A DNA stretch of 64,000 nucleotides from Aquimarina sp. Aq107 (GTDB lineage: Bacteria > Bacteroidota > Bacteroidia > Flavobacteriales > Flavobacteriaceae), in assembly GCF_943733665.1 (NCBI RefSeq), contig NZ_OX030782.1, forward strand, positions 1,638,501 through 1,702,500, read 5' to 3'. Positions 9,104 through 19,793 of this stretch are shown one piece after another. Within the stretch, counting starts at the first letter, position 1. Every line of letters begins with the position of its first letter. Made by a program: the position numbers and the translations under genes. The notes under the pieces are model-generated. The model was given only the letters and a program-made list of their open reading frames with translations. It was not told the origin of the DNA and searched no databases.

Positions 9104-11188
9104 CTATTCTATCACAAGCTTTTTCGTAACTGAACCACTGGTTTGATCCAATCTAATTAGATAAATGCCAGCATTGAGATTAGATACGTTAAGAAGATTG
9201 TTATTTAAAGTTTCAGAAATAACTTGCTTACCTAACATATCAAATACGCTAACAGTAATAGCTGAATTTGATGTAGTTGTGATATTAACAAAACCTGTAT
9301 TTGTTGGATTAGGAAACATATTAAAGTTTTCTAACTTTTCATCAAAATCATCAATAGATAAAGTACTAGCATTATCATTAGCATCACCTGGTGTACCGAG
9401 GTCACCACTACCAAAAGCTGTAACCGCCTCTGCCCAGTTAGCTCCATCATCATTAGCAGCGCTATTTAGGTCATTGATTGACAATTCCATACTAGCTCCT
9501 GTAGGATCAGGGAAAGTAGCTCCATTATCCCATATTACCTGATCAATAACCGTAGAACCACATTCTATAATAATACCATCTGTACTGTTTCCTAAAGAAA
9601 TGTCATTTGCATATGTATAGTCAGGAGTAATTCCTCCATTTGGAGTCGCTGCATTTGCAATCAAAACGTATCCCATTGGAGGTACAATTAACGAAGATCC
9701 GATAACATGAGTTTCACCAGCTTGATTATCATCTTTAATAATCCAGCTTTGTATATCAATTGCACTTCCGGTTGTATTGTATACTTCAAAATATTCCCCA
9801 TTAGGATCATTCCCAGCGGCAGAAGGGTTTTGCATGATTTCAGTAATTATAATATCACCAACATTTGCACAAACTGCGACAGGAGAAACCGTTCCATTTA
9901 GAGAAATTGTTTCATCCGTTACACCTGGAGATGATACTGTAATGTCTCCACTATAAGAATTTACCGTTAATCCAGCTGTCATTCGCACAAAAATTTCAGT
10001 ACTATTTACAGTTCCTGTGGTTGGCGCTATACTAACAGAAGAACCAAAGCCAGTTCCTGTAGTAAGAGATACTTCAAAATTAGTAGGAGCAGTTATTGTT
10101 ATATCTCCAGTAAGAAATAAACCTTCTACATTAAAGCTATCTTCAGTAGATGGACCAGATCCTTCGAAATATGAAAAGTCTCCAATAAAACCAGATACAG
10201 TGAATTGGGGATCAGCTGGAGAAACAGTTCCACTTAACATTACTGTTTGATCTGTCGCTCCAGTAGAAGAAACTGTGGCATCACCAGTGTAAGAGTTAGA
10301 AGTTAACCCGGCTACTAATCTAGTATAAATAGTAGTAGTGGCGATTGTACCCATTGCAGGAGTTATAGCAACAGAAGAAGCAAAACCACTTCCTGTAGTA
10401 AGAGAAACCTCAAAATTTGCTGGCGCCGTTACTGTAAGATCGGTAGTAAGGTTTAATCCAGATACAGTAAATGTCCCCTCATTAGAAGGACCATTCGCTT
10501 CAAAATAATCTAATCCAGAAACCGCACCACTTACATTTATTGAAGGTGTTGTAGAGACAGTGGTTGTATATGTACCGATACCACCTATAAGCGTTTCAAA
10601 AGTATCTGTGCCGCTTTGACAAGTTCCAAGATTATTTAATGATCTTACTCCTGGTATCGTCCAGTTTACTTCTGTAAAACCAGCATCAGGTCCGGTTCCA
10701 TCAACTCGTTTAGCATAAGAATCTGTATATTCCCAAGTAGCACCAGTTCCATCCGCACCATCTACACCGTACTGATCTACCGTAGCGCCAGAACTATTTA
10801 ATATAATTCTAACTCTATCGTCCCCATTAAGATTCATAGTATTAGAAGCCAAAACAGTACTAAGATTTAGAGATGGAAATTCGGTTCCAAGGTAGCTAGG
10901 GTTACCATTAGTTCCATCAATACTACCTGAAGTAGATATATATACAAAACCGTCTGTAACTGTTCCTAATGCAGAAAGGTCTTGAGTATTCCCCCAGGCT
11001 GTAGCAGCATTAGTTTGATTTTCTAATGAGTATAATGAGAAATCTACCGTTCCATCAGCATAAATTTCTAAAAGTTTAGGGAGTCCTCCAGAACAATCTC
11101 CATCAACTATAGCCGTAATTATAGGAGTTTGCCCATAGGAAGCTAAAGAAAGAGTAATAGTAAAAAATAAAAAATAAAGTTTTTTCAT
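9104..11188 (-). CDS. T9SS-exported protein with lamin-tail (LTD) domains and type A sorting domain
   Basis: About 694 residues. The ATG at 11188 gives a clean signal peptide (MKKLYFLFF...LASYGQ); the longer frame adds an implausible leader. An LTD-like region (~20-210, LLEIYADGTVDFSLYSLEN) is followed by two tandem ~105-residue beta-sandwich repeats (~214-324 and ~325-432, each containing FEVSLTTG.GF.SSV), a second LTD domain (~440-604, IIITEIMQNPSA) and a ~70-residue C-terminal sorting domain (FNMFPNPTNTGF ... GIYLIRLDQ). It is predicted to cross the outer membrane by T9SS and be surface-anchored or released. No enzymatic motif was seen. Confidence 0.88.
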   Translation of the reverse strand: MKKLYFLFFTITLSLASYGQTPIITAIVDGDCSGGLPKLLEIYADGTVDFSLYSLENQTNAATAWGNTQDLSALGTVTDGFVYISTSGSIDGTNGNPSYLGTEFPSLNLSTVLASNTMNLNGDDRVRIILNSSGATVDQYGVDGADGTGATWEYTDSYAKRVDGTGPDAGFTEVNWTIPGVRSLNNLGTCQSGTDTFETLIGGIGTYTTTVSTTPSINVSGAVSGLDYFEANGPSNEGTFTVSGLNLTTDLTVTAPANFEVSLTTGSGFASSVAITPAMGTIATTTIYTRLVAGLTSNSYTGDATVSSTGATDQTVMLSGTVSPADPQFTVSGFIGDFSYFEGSGPSTEDSFNVEGLFLTGDITITAPTNFEVSLTTGTGFGSSVSIAPTTGTVNSTEIFVRMTAGLTVNSYSGDITVSSPGVTDETISLNGTVSPVAVCANVGDIIITEIMQNPSAAGNDPNGEYFEVYNTTGSAIDIQSWIIKDDNQAGETHVIGSSLIVPPMGYVLIANAATPNGGITPDYTYANDISLGNSTDGIIIECGSTVIDQVIWDNGATFPDPTGASMELSINDLNSAANDDGANWAEAVTAFGSGDLGTPGDANDNASTLSIDDFDEKLENFNMFPNPTNTGFVNITTTSNSAITVSVFDMLGKQVISETLNNNLLNVSNLNAGIYLIRLDQTSGSVTKKLVIE

Positions 11189-11345
11189 AATAGTAATTAT
11201 AATTGAGTGAAAATAGTTTAGCAATATACAAAGAAATGAGTATCGTAAAACCATCGTTTGGAACAAACTATGCATTCTTAATTATAACTTAACACTACTA
11301 TTGAATACTGATAGTTAAAAGTAAAAACATTTTAAGTTTATGTTA

Positions 11346-12488
11346 TTAAGGAATTATTTTAAAAAGGATTACCTGATTTAGTTGCGGTAAAAAGGCATTG
11401 AAATTGTTATCAGAAATAACAATCAGAGATTTACTTCCATCAGAAAATAGAGGGCCAAAAGTTATTCCTTCAATATTATCCACAGTATTATTAGTCAATT
11501 CACTACGGATACTGTTAAATTCAAACAAAAGTGTTTTAGCAGCTTTGATTACTGTTTCTGATGAAATAGAGCTAGTGTTTAGTGTATTGCTTGCATTGGT
11601 AGCATCAACATTATAAATTTTTATAGTGTTACCTCCATCCAAATATCCTGAAGAAAAAGATCTTTCTAGAAAAAGAAATTGATTTTCATCATATTCTAAA
11701 ATTTCAACCAGTCCGTTAATACTAAATGTTGTTCCTAAAGCAGGTTCGCGATCAACAGCATCCAGCTCATATATAAACTGTCTTTCTGATGTGCCATTTG
11801 TTTTATTAATTCGAGTAATACGAACTGGAGACTCTGTTTCTGTAGTAGTTGGTTCTGGTCCATCCTCAATTAATGGAAGTTCCATACCAACCCAATAAGC
11901 ATCAGAATCAAAACTAATACATAATGATTCTAATGCACCATTATGTCGTGGACCGGATTGATCAGTTGTTGTATTAGCATCTAAATTTTCAGGTAATGCG
12001 AAACTGCGCAATTGAGTACCATTAGGTGCTATTTCTAATAAGGCAGGATCAACATTGTTACTAATAGAACCTTCACTGTTATATATAATATTACCTGTGT
12101 TAATATCAAATCGAATAGCTTCAGGATCCATTTGATTTTCTGGAATAGTATTTCCTGTTTCATCCTTAATTTCTATTAGTGAACTAATAGATGCATTTGA
12201 AAAACCTTCTTGGTTAAAGGCAATGTCAGCTGTGTAATATCTGATAGGGTTTGATCCGTCACTTATTATATACCAAGTATCGTTTTTGTAATCAATACCA
12301 GAAAAGCCTCCTGTTGGAACATCTCCAATAGGGTCATTGGTTATTATTATTTCATCTATATATTCTAAACTGCTAATTGTATTGAGCGAGGGATCAGGAG
12401 ATTCAGAACTTGTGCTAGAATTGTCATTCGATGAACAACTTGCAAAAAAAACAATAACACAGATAGATATTCTAATTTTTGCATTCAT
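11346..12488 (-). CDS. Lipoprotein, esterase-like activity of phytase family
   Basis: 380 residues with a lipobox (VIVFFASCSS, Cys near residue 18) and a Ser/Asn-rich linker. The remainder fits the phytase-like esterase beta-propeller: GGFSGIDYKNDTWYIISD at the start, MDPEAIRF, a GPRHNGALESLC segment and NIEGITFGPLFSDGSKSLI near the end. It is probably tethered to the periplasmic or outer face and hydrolyses an unknown ester or phosphate. It is transcribed toward the T9SS gene, with a ~160-base gap between them. Confidence 0.8.
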   Translation of the reverse strand: MNAKIRISICVIVFFASCSSNDNSSTSSESPDPSLNTISSLEYIDEIIITNDPIGDVPTGGFSGIDYKNDTWYIISDGSNPIRYYTADIAFNQEGFSNASISSLIEIKDETGNTIPENQMDPEAIRFDINTGNIIYNSEGSISNNVDPALLEIAPNGTQLRSFALPENLDANTTTDQSGPRHNGALESLCISFDSDAYWVGMELPLIEDGPEPTTTETESPVRITRINKTNGTSERQFIYELDAVDREPALGTTFSINGLVEILEYDENQFLFLERSFSSGYLDGGNTIKIYNVDATNASNTLNTSSISSETVIKAAKTLLFEFNSIRSELTNNTVDNIEGITFGPLFSDGSKSLIVISDNNFNAFLPQLNQVILFKIIP

Positions 12489-12530
12489 AATCTTGATTAT
12501 TAGATTCTATAAAGATATTAATTATTTAAA

Positions 12531-13235
12531 CTATGAATTTAGGAAAGCGATACTATGGGTTGCAACAATAGCAGCAGTTTCTGTTCTTAATCTTGTTTTT
12601 CCTAAAGTTACTGGAATAAACCCTGTTTTTAAAGCGTTTTCAATTTCTTTGGTAGAAAAATCTCCTTCGGGTCCTATTACCAATGTTGTGGCACTTTGTG
12701 GTTTAATAATATCCTTTAAAGATTGTTTCTTAGTTTCTTCACAATGTGCAATGAGTAACTGATCCGAAGTATCTTTTTTTAAAAATTCGGTAAAAGAAAT
12801 AGCTTTATTTAGTATTGGTAGATACGATTGAAGTGATTGTTTCATAGCACTTTGTAATATACGTTCAAATCGTTCGGGTTTGATTATTTTTCGTTCACTG
12901 TGATCACAAATAATTGGAGTAATTTCATCAATACCAATTTCTGTAGCTTTTTCTAAAAACCATTCATAGCGATCATTCATTTTAGTAGGAGCAACTGCAA
13001 GATGTAATCTATAATCCTTAGACGGTTGATGATGTCTTTCTTCTAATTGGATAATACATTTATTAGGGCTTGAAAATGTAATAATTCCTTTACATAATAG
13101 ACCTAACCCATTGGTAATTTGTACTAAATCACCTTCTTTTTTTCGTAAAACTTTAGTTATGTGTTTGCTTTCTTCTCTCGAAAATTGAAATTCTTGAGTG
13201 GTTTCTGTAATATCCTTATTATAGAATAACTGCAT
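12531..13235 (-). CDS. rsmE: 16S rRNA m3U1498 methyltransferase RsmE
   Basis: 234 residues from the ATG at 13235 (MQLFYNKD). An N-terminal PUA-like domain (HITKVLRKKEGDLVQITNGLG) is followed by the SPOUT knot with VIGPEGDFSTKEIE and LGKTRLRTETAAI, the two signature motifs of RsmE. It methylates U1498 in the 30S decoding region. The length is normal. The gene follows tsaD with about 10 bases between them and is likely co-transcribed. Confidence 0.95.
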   Translation of the reverse strand: MQLFYNKDITETTQEFQFSREESKHITKVLRKKEGDLVQITNGLGLLCKGIITFSSPNKCIIQLEERHHQPSKDYRLHLAVAPTKMNDRYEWFLEKATEIGIDEITPIICDHSERKIIKPERFERILQSAMKQSLQSYLPILNKAISFTEFLKKDTSDQLLIAHCEETKKQSLKDIIKPQSATTLVIGPEGDFSTKEIENALKTGFIPVTLGKTRLRTETAAIVATHSIAFLNS

Positions 13236-13245
13236 AAGTGAAAAA

Positions 13246-14268
13246 TTAAAACTTAATTCGGGCTTTAGCAACAATACTCATATCAGTAAAATCCTTTTTT
13301 AAATATTTTAGATAACCGACAATACCGATCATGGCTGCATTGTCTGTAGTGTATTCAAATTTTGGGACAAAAGTTTTCCATCCGTATTTATGTTCACCTT
13401 CTTTTAATGCTTTTCGTATTCCAGAGTTCGCAGAAACTCCTCCGCCAATGGCAATAGCTTTTATTCCTGTTTCCTTAGAAGCTTTCTTTAATTTGTCAAT
13501 AAGAATATTAATAATTGTATACTGAATTGAAGCACAAACATCTTCAAGATTCTCTTTTATGAAATCAGGGTTCTCTTTAACTTGTTTTTGAACAAAGTAT
13601 AATACAGCAGTTTTGAGACCGCTAAAACTAAAGTTTAGACCATCGACTCTAGGTTTTGTAAAAGGAAACGCTTTTGGATTTCCAGATTGCGCGTTTTTAT
13701 CAATTAAAGGGCCACCTGGATAAGGAAGTCCTAATATTTTTGCACTTTTATCAAAAGCTTCTCCAACTGCATCATCGATTGTTTCACCAATAATTTCCAT
13801 ATCAAAATGATCAGTAACTTTTACAATCTGTGTGTGCCCTCCACTAATAGTTAAAGCAAGAAATGGGAACTCTGGTTTATCAAAATCCTCTTCATCAATA
13901 AAATGTGCTAATATATGAGCTTGCATATGATTAACATCAATTAGTGGAATTTCTAACGAAAGTGCTAATGACTTAGCGAAAGAAGTGCCTACCAATAATG
14001 ATCCCATTAATCCAGGACCTCTGGTAAAAGCAATTGCACTAAGATCGGATTTATTGATGTTCGCTTGTTTTATGGCCTGATCAACAACAGGAACAATGTT
14101 TTGTTGATGTGCTCTAGAAGCTAATTCTGGGACAACACCACCATATTGTTCGTGAATTTTTTGTGATGCTACAACATTTGATAGCACGCGACCGTTGCAT
14201 AATATAGAAGCAGAGGTGTCATCGCAAGAAGACTCAATACCTAGGATGTATACATTTTGTGAGCTCAT
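13246..14268 (-). CDS. tsaD: tRNA t6A37 threonylcarbamoyltransferase TsaD
   Basis: A 340-residue full-length Kae1/TsaD protein. Visible motifs are ILGIESSCDDTSASI (N-terminal ATPase-fold strand), the metal-binding HMQAHILAHF near residues 114-123, ALTISGGHTQIV and AIGGGVSANSGIR. It transfers the threonylcarbamoyl group to A37 of ANN-decoding tRNAs, working with TsaB/E/C located elsewhere. It is divergent from the TamB-like gene; this tsaD/TamB pairing is common in Bacteroidota. A promoter-like TTTG...TAACTTTG lies about 35-65 bases upstream. Confidence 0.96.
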   Translation of the reverse strand: MSSQNVYILGIESSCDDTSASILCNGRVLSNVVASQKIHEQYGGVVPELASRAHQQNIVPVVDQAIKQANINKSDLSAIAFTRGPGLMGSLLVGTSFAKSLALSLEIPLIDVNHMQAHILAHFIDEEDFDKPEFPFLALTISGGHTQIVKVTDHFDMEIIGETIDDAVGEAFDKSAKILGLPYPGGPLIDKNAQSGNPKAFPFTKPRVDGLNFSFSGLKTAVLYFVQKQVKENPDFIKENLEDVCASIQYTIINILIDKLKKASKETGIKAIAIGGGVSANSGIRKALKEGEHKYGWKTFVPKFEYTTDNAAMIGIVGYLKYLKKDFTDMSIVAKARIKF

Positions 14269-14306
14269 TATGAGGAAAAGGGCATAGAAATTGTTAATAT
14301 TGTCAG

Positions 14307-14334
14307 CAAAGTTAAAACAATAAAACGTATCAAA
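14307..14334 (-). promoter_or_regulatory. Putative Bacteroidota housekeeping promoter of tsaD
   Basis: Read on the minus strand, TTTG (14334-14331), a 16-base spacer and TAACTTTG (14314-14307) match the TTTG / TAnnTTTG pattern of Bacteroidota primary-sigma promoters. It would start transcription about 30 bases before the tsaD ATG. Confidence 0.5.
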
Positions 14335-14349
14335 AAATTCGGGAAAATA

Positions 14350-17300
14350 TTGAAAAGGATATTCCTTATCCTTATTTCGCTATTTGTGCTATTAGTGATA
14401 CTATTTTCTATTCCTGCAGTTCAAACTTTTTTAGGCAAAAAAATCACCAATTATCTTAATGATGAGTATGATGTAGATATTAATGTTGGTAGAGTAGGCT
14501 TGACTTATTCAGGTGATGTTAATTTAAAAGAAGTTTTTGTAAAAGATCATCATCAGGATACGTTGATATATGCTAAAAATATTGCCACCTCAATTCTGAA
14601 TATAAGAGAGATTTCCAAAGGTCAACCAGAATTAGGAAGTGTTTCTATTGACGATTTAACCTTTAGAATGAAAATGTATAAAGGTGAGCGTAGCGACAAC
14701 CTCATGACTTTTATTAGAAAATTTAATACAGGTAAGACTTCCACTTCTAATACTAAGTTTTTACTCACTACAGGAAATGTGACTATGGAGAATAGTAAAT
14801 TTAGTTACATCGATGAAAATCTTAGTTCTCCAAAAATTGTGGTGATAAGGGATATTTTGTTGGACGCAGAAAGTTTAAAAGTAGACGGAGAGGATTTTTA
14901 TATAACTACAGATTTATTATCATTTAAAGATCATAGAGGATTAAATGTTTCTAATTTAAAAACAGGGTTTTCTATTACTCCAACAGAAATGAATTTTCGA
15001 GATTTGTTATTAGAAACCATGGATTCTAAAGTTGAGGGAGATATAGTGTTCTCATATGAACGGGGTGGATTGGTTGATTTCGAAAACAGCGTTAATATCT
15101 CGGCTAATTTTAATAAAGCTACTGTTTCTACTAATGATTTAATTCCTTTTTATAAAGAGTTTGGTAAAGATGAAGATTTGATTTTAAAAAACACCAAACT
15201 AAAAGGTACGCTAAATGATTTTGAAATATTAGATTCCGATATTTCAGGATTAGATCGGTCTATCATCCAAGGAGATATTAGAATTAGAAATGCGGTAACA
15301 AATGTTTCTAAGTTTAGATTGGATGGTGATCTAAAGAATTTGACAACTAATTATTATGACTTGGTCAATTTACTACCTAACATCTTGGGAGAATCATTAC
15401 CAAAACAACTTTATCAATTAGGAAGTGTAAAGGGAGTTGGACAAACAATAGTAACGATTAAAGATGTTGATGTTGATATGGACTTCTTTTCTCAGTTAGG
15501 AAAAATTAAAGCCTTCGTTTTATTAGGTGATTTAGATGATGTAAAAAATGCAACGTACAACGGAAATGTAATTTCTAATAATTTTAATGTAGGTCAATTA
15601 CTAAGTAAGAAAAATCTTGGAAATGCAGCATTCGATATACATGTAGATGGAAGAGGTTTTACATTAGATAATCTTGATACCAAGCTAGAAGGAGATATTA
15701 GGAAATTCGAATTTAATGGATATACATATACCGATTTAAATGTATTTGGTAACTTAAAAGACCCTGTTTTTGATGGAAAATTAGTTTCTGATGATCCAAA
15801 TATGAAATTTAGTTTTAATGGTGTAGCGGATATATCTAAAGAAATTAATAATTATGATTTTACGGCCAATGTGGATCACATCGATTTACATCGTTTAAAT
15901 TTTTTTACTAGAGATAGTATTTCCGTTTTCAATGGAGATGTAAAAATGAAAATGAAAGGAACGGGTATTAATGATGCCTTTGGTACCATTTCTTTTGAGA
16001 AGACATTATATAAAAATCAAAATGCCAGTTATTACTTTGATGATTTTGATATTACTTCAAGCTTTGATGATAAAAATGTACGGACAATTACCGTAAATAG
16101 TCCTGATATTATTGAAGGTAACGTAAAAGGAATATTTAGATTTGAAAATGTATATGATCTATTCAGAAATTCTATTGGAAGTCTATATGCTAATTTTGAG
16201 CCTACAGAGATTACAGACAATGAATTTATGGAATTCAATTTTAAAATTTATAATAAGATTGTAGATGTCTTTTTTCCAGAAATTGAATTTGCTCCCAACA
16301 CCTCTATAAAAGGAAAAGTAGAAAGCAATGATTCCGAATTTAAATTAACATTTAAGTCGCCATCCATTAAGGCGTTTGATAATTTAATGAAAGAAGTGGA
16401 TATTCAGGTAGATAATAAAAACCCGTTATTTAATACATATGTAGCTATCGATAGTATAGATACTAAATATTATGATGTGTCTAAGTTTAGTTTGATTAAT
16501 GTAACACTTAACGATACATTATTTATGCGTTCAGAATTTAAAGGAGGTAAAAATAATGTGGATAATTATAACTTAGAATTTTATCATACTATAAACGAAG
16601 ATAATAATTCGGTTTTAGGATTTAAGAAATCCGATTTTACCTTTAAGGGGTATACTTGGTATGCTAATCGAAATAAGAGTAAAAGTAGTAACAAAATAAT
16701 TTTTGATAATAATTTTCAGAATATAGATATTAAAGCTATTCGGTTAAGTCATGAAGATGAGGAGATAAATGTTTCAGGAACTGTTACCGGTAAGGATAAT
16801 AAGGATATTAAAGCTACTTTTAAAGATGTAGATCTTAATAAAATTACACCTTATATAGAAAATTTGAAATTATCAGGAATCGTAGATGGAGAGCTTAAGG
16901 TGTTTCAAGATAAAGGAGTGTATTTTCCGAGCTCTACTGTAATAATTGATGAGTTATCAGTAAATGATTCAAATTTAGGTGAACTACGAATGAATGCTTC
17001 TGGAAATGAGTCCTTAACTGAGTTTTCTGTAAATACAAGATTGGTAAATGAAGAAAAAGTAAAAACACTTTCTGCAATTGGATCCATCGATGTTTCTGGT
17101 AAGAATCCAGATATGAATATAGATGTAGACTTAGAACGATTTAATATGTCTGGGTTTAGTCAATTAGGAGGGATTGTAATATCTGATCTTAGAGGTTTCG
17201 TAAGCGGTAGTGCTAAGGTTACTGGTGATTATGTGAACCCATCGATTGATGGTTTATTAAAGCTTAATAAAGCAGGTTTAAAAGTACCATATTTAAATGT

Positions 17301-18777
17301 CGATCTTGATTTTGATAATGACTCTAGGGTAGTGTTAAGTAAGCAACGTTTTAATTTTGATGATGTTTCTATTACAGATACTAAATATGGTACCAAAGGT
17401 ATTTTAGGAGGATATATTGGCCATCAGCGTTTTTCTAAGTGGGATTTGGGTCTTACATTAAATGCTAGTGAACGATTATTGGTCTTGGATACCGAAGAGG
17501 ATGAAGAGTCTTTGTATTACGGAACTGGTTTTATTAGTGGAGATGCAACTATTGAAGGTCCTACGGATGGTTTGGTCATTAATGTAAATGCAACCACAGA
17601 AGAAGGAACGATATTTAAAATACCCTTAAATGAATCCGAATCGATCGGAGATAACTCATATATTCATTTCTTGAGCCCAGAAGAAAAACAAGCACGTTTG
17701 GCCGGGAAAGAAATTATATTAGAAGAGATAAAAGGTTTAGAACTTAATTTTGATCTTGATGTTAATAATAATGCTTTAGTAGAAGTTGTTGTCGATAAAA
17801 AAACAGGAAGCTCCCTTAAAGGAAGAGGAGCTGGAACCTTACTTATAGAAATTAATACAAATGGAAAGTTTAATATGTGGGGGGATTTTGTGGCTTATGA
17901 AGGAAGTTATAATTTTAGATATGGAGCTTTAGTTGGTAAAGATTTTACGGTAAGATCTGGAGGTAGTATAAACTGGGATGGTAGCCCAACACGAGCTAAA
18001 CTTAATCTTAGTGCAGTATATAAAACCGAAGCGAATCCAGCAGTATTATTAGAAAATGCAACCATCAATCGTAAAATACCAGTAGAGGTAGTAGTAGATC
18101 TTAATGGAGAATTAATACAACCTGATCTTAATTTTAATATAGAATTGCCTAATTTAAGTTCCGTTGCAAAAAGTGAGTTAGAATATCAATTAGAAGATCA
18201 AGCGACAAAAGAATTACAAGCACTGTCCTTAGTAACACAAGGACAATTTTATAGTGGAAACTTAGATCCAACCTTTATTACAGGGAATTTGGTAGAACGT
18301 GCAGCTGGACTAGTAAATGGTATCTTTTCTGGAGATGATGATAAATTTACAGTGGGTGTAAATTATGTTCAAGGAAATAGAAATGTCGATCAAGAGGCTG
18401 CTGATCAATTCGGAGTTACAGTTTCTACTCAGATTAATAATAGAATATTAATCAATGGAAGAGTAGGGGTTCCAATTGGTGGTGTAAGTGAATCAGTAGT
18501 AACGGGTGATGTAGAAGTAGAATACCTTTTTAATGAAGATGGAACTTTAAAAGGAAAGATATTCAATCGACAAAATGAAATTCAGTATATAGGAGAATCT
18601 CAAGGTTATAAACAAGGATTGGGACTTTCTTACTCAGTAGATTTTAATAATTTTGGAGAACTATGGGATAAGGTATTTAAGTCTAAAAAAGTAAAAGATT
18701 CTTTGTCTCAAAAAACAAAAGATACTATTGATATAGAGAAACCAGAATTTATTAATTTTACAGATAAGAACAATTAA
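14350..18777 (+). CDS. TamB-like translocation/assembly protein (AsmA/TamB superfamily)
   Basis: About 1475 residues with an N-terminal signal anchor (ILISLFVLLVILFSIPAVQ), a very long stretch of AsmA-like beta repeats, and a C-terminal TamB domain beginning near residue 1150 (NMWGDFVAYEGSYNFRYGALVGKDF, IELPNLSSVAKSELEYQLED). It should bridge inner and outer membranes and take part in outer-membrane protein insertion or lipid transport. The start is uncertain: the first usable codon is a TTG at 14350, but the frame stays open upstream through basic residues. Its tail is separated from pfkA by 24 bases. Confidence 0.88.
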   Translation: MKRIFLILISLFVLLVILFSIPAVQTFLGKKITNYLNDEYDVDINVGRVGLTYSGDVNLKEVFVKDHHQDTLIYAKNIATSILNIREISKGQPELGSVSIDDLTFRMKMYKGERSDNLMTFIRKFNTGKTSTSNTKFLLTTGNVTMENSKFSYIDENLSSPKIVVIRDILLDAESLKVDGEDFYITTDLLSFKDHRGLNVSNLKTGFSITPTEMNFRDLLLETMDSKVEGDIVFSYERGGLVDFENSVNISANFNKATVSTNDLIPFYKEFGKDEDLILKNTKLKGTLNDFEILDSDISGLDRSIIQGDIRIRNAVTNVSKFRLDGDLKNLTTNYYDLVNLLPNILGESLPKQLYQLGSVKGVGQTIVTIKDVDVDMDFFSQLGKIKAFVLLGDLDDVKNATYNGNVISNNFNVGQLLSKKNLGNAAFDIHVDGRGFTLDNLDTKLEGDIRKFEFNGYTYTDLNVFGNLKDPVFDGKLVSDDPNMKFSFNGVADISKEINNYDFTANVDHIDLHRLNFFTRDSISVFNGDVKMKMKGTGINDAFGTISFEKTLYKNQNASYYFDDFDITSSFDDKNVRTITVNSPDIIEGNVKGIFRFENVYDLFRNSIGSLYANFEPTEITDNEFMEFNFKIYNKIVDVFFPEIEFAPNTSIKGKVESNDSEFKLTFKSPSIKAFDNLMKEVDIQVDNKNPLFNTYVAIDSIDTKYYDVSKFSLINVTLNDTLFMRSEFKGGKNNVDNYNLEFYHTINEDNNSVLGFKKSDFTFKGYTWYANRNKSKSSNKIIFDNNFQNIDIKAIRLSHEDEEINVSGTVTGKDNKDIKATFKDVDLNKITPYIENLKLSGIVDGELKVFQDKGVYFPSSTVIIDELSVNDSNLGELRMNASGNESLTEFSVNTRLVNEEKVKTLSAIGSIDVSGKNPDMNIDVDLERFNMSGFSQLGGIVISDLRGFVSGSAKVTGDYVNPSIDGLLKLNKAGLKVPYLNVDLDFDNDSRVVLSKQRFNFDDVSITDTKYGTKGILGGYIGHQRFSKWDLGLTLNASERLLVLDTEEDEESLYYGTGFISGDATIEGPTDGLVINVNATTEEGTIFKIPLNESESIGDNSYIHFLSPEEKQARLAGKEIILEEIKGLELNFDLDVNNNALVEVVVDKKTGSSLKGRGAGTLLIEINTNGKFNMWGDFVAYEGSYNFRYGALVGKDFTVRSGGSINWDGSPTRAKLNLSAVYKTEANPAVLLENATINRKIPVEVVVDLNGELIQPDLNFNIELPNLSSVAKSELEYQLEDQATKELQALSLVTQGQFYSGNLDPTFITGNLVERAAGLVNGIFSGDDDKFTVGVNYVQGNRNVDQEAADQFGVTVSTQINNRILINGRVGVPIGGVSESVVTGDVEVEYLFNEDGTLKGKIFNRQNEIQYIGESQGYKQGLGLSYSVDFNNFGELWDKVFKSKKVKDSLSQKTKDTIDIEKPEFINFTDKNN

Positions 18778-18801
18778 TCGCATATAATTTATACACAATA
18801 A

Positions 18802-19788
18802 ATGGCTAAACAAATTAAAACTATTGGAGTAATGACATCAGGAGGAGATTCTCCTGGAATGAATGCTGCTATTAGAGCAGTAGCTCGTGCTTGCTCCTAT
18901 TATAATGTAAAATGTATTGGTTTTTATAGAGGCTATCAAGGAATGATAGAAAATGATTATTGTGAGATGAATGCTCGAAGTGTTCGTAATATTATCAGTA
19001 CCGGAGGAACCATTCTTAAATCTGCTCGCTCCGCAGAATTTAAAACACCCGAAGGAAGAAAAAAAGCAGCTGGTAATCTTAAAAAAGCGGGTGTGGATGC
19101 AATGATATTGATAGGAGGAGATGGGACTTTTAAAGGAGGAAAGATTTTTAGCGAAGAACATGAAATTCCTGTTATAGGTGTCCCAGGTACTATAGATAAT
19201 GATATTGCAGGAACTAATTTTACCATAGGGTACGATACAGCTTTAAATACAGTAGTTGATGCCATAGATAAAATTAGAGATACAGCAAGTTCGCATGATC
19301 GATTATTTTTTATTGAAGTAATGGGGCGTGATGCTGGTTTTATAGCATTAAATAGTGGAGTAGGCGCTGGTGCAGAAGAAATCTTAATCCCTGAAGAAAA
19401 TTTAGGGTTAGATAGAATGTTAGAATCGTTAAAGAGAAGTAAAAGATCGGGAAAATCTTCTAGTATAGTGGTAGTTTGTGAAGGAGATAAAATTGGTAAA
19501 AATGTGTATGAGCTTGCAGACTATGTAACCGAAAATATGCCGGATTATGATGTAAGAGTTACAGTTTTGGGGCATATGCAACGAGGAGGTTCACCTTCTT
19601 GCTTTGATAGAACATTAGCAAGTAGGCTTTGTGTTAAAGCAGTTGAGTTGTTGTTGGATGGAGAACAAAACGTAATGGTTGGTTTACTCAATAATAAGAT
19701 AGTGGCTACTAATTTTGATGAAGGATTAAAAGAAGATCATAGCATAAACAAAGAACTCCTTCGTATTTCGGATATCCTTTCAGTATAA
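18802..19788 (+). CDS. pfkA: ATP-dependent 6-phosphofructokinase
   Basis: A 328-residue typical bacterial PfkA. The nucleotide loop GVMTSGGDSPGMN (~residues 8-20), GGDGT near 104, the catalytic TIDND loop near 130, EVMGRDAGF and the C-terminal LGHMQRGG are all present. It phosphorylates fructose 6-phosphate in glycolysis. Glycine after GGD favours ATP rather than pyrophosphate as donor. It is followed after 5 bases by methylglyoxal synthase, so flux into and away from triose phosphate may be co-regulated. Confidence 0.97.
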   Translation: MAKQIKTIGVMTSGGDSPGMNAAIRAVARACSYYNVKCIGFYRGYQGMIENDYCEMNARSVRNIISTGGTILKSARSAEFKTPEGRKKAAGNLKKAGVDAMILIGGDGTFKGGKIFSEEHEIPVIGVPGTIDNDIAGTNFTIGYDTALNTVVDAIDKIRDTASSHDRLFFIEVMGRDAGFIALNSGVGAGAEEILIPEENLGLDRMLESLKRSKRSGKSSSIVVVCEGDKIGKNVYELADYVTENMPDYDVRVTVLGHMQRGGSPSCFDRTLASRLCVKAVELLLDGEQNVMVGLLNNKIVATNFDEGLKEDHSINKELLRISDILSV

Positions 19789-19793
19789 TTATA

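Noticed and set aside
9165..10250. Plus-strand ORFs opposite the T9SS protein gene
   Set aside because: They mirror the low-complexity coding sequence of the minus-strand gene, lack start context and domains, and have no independent support.
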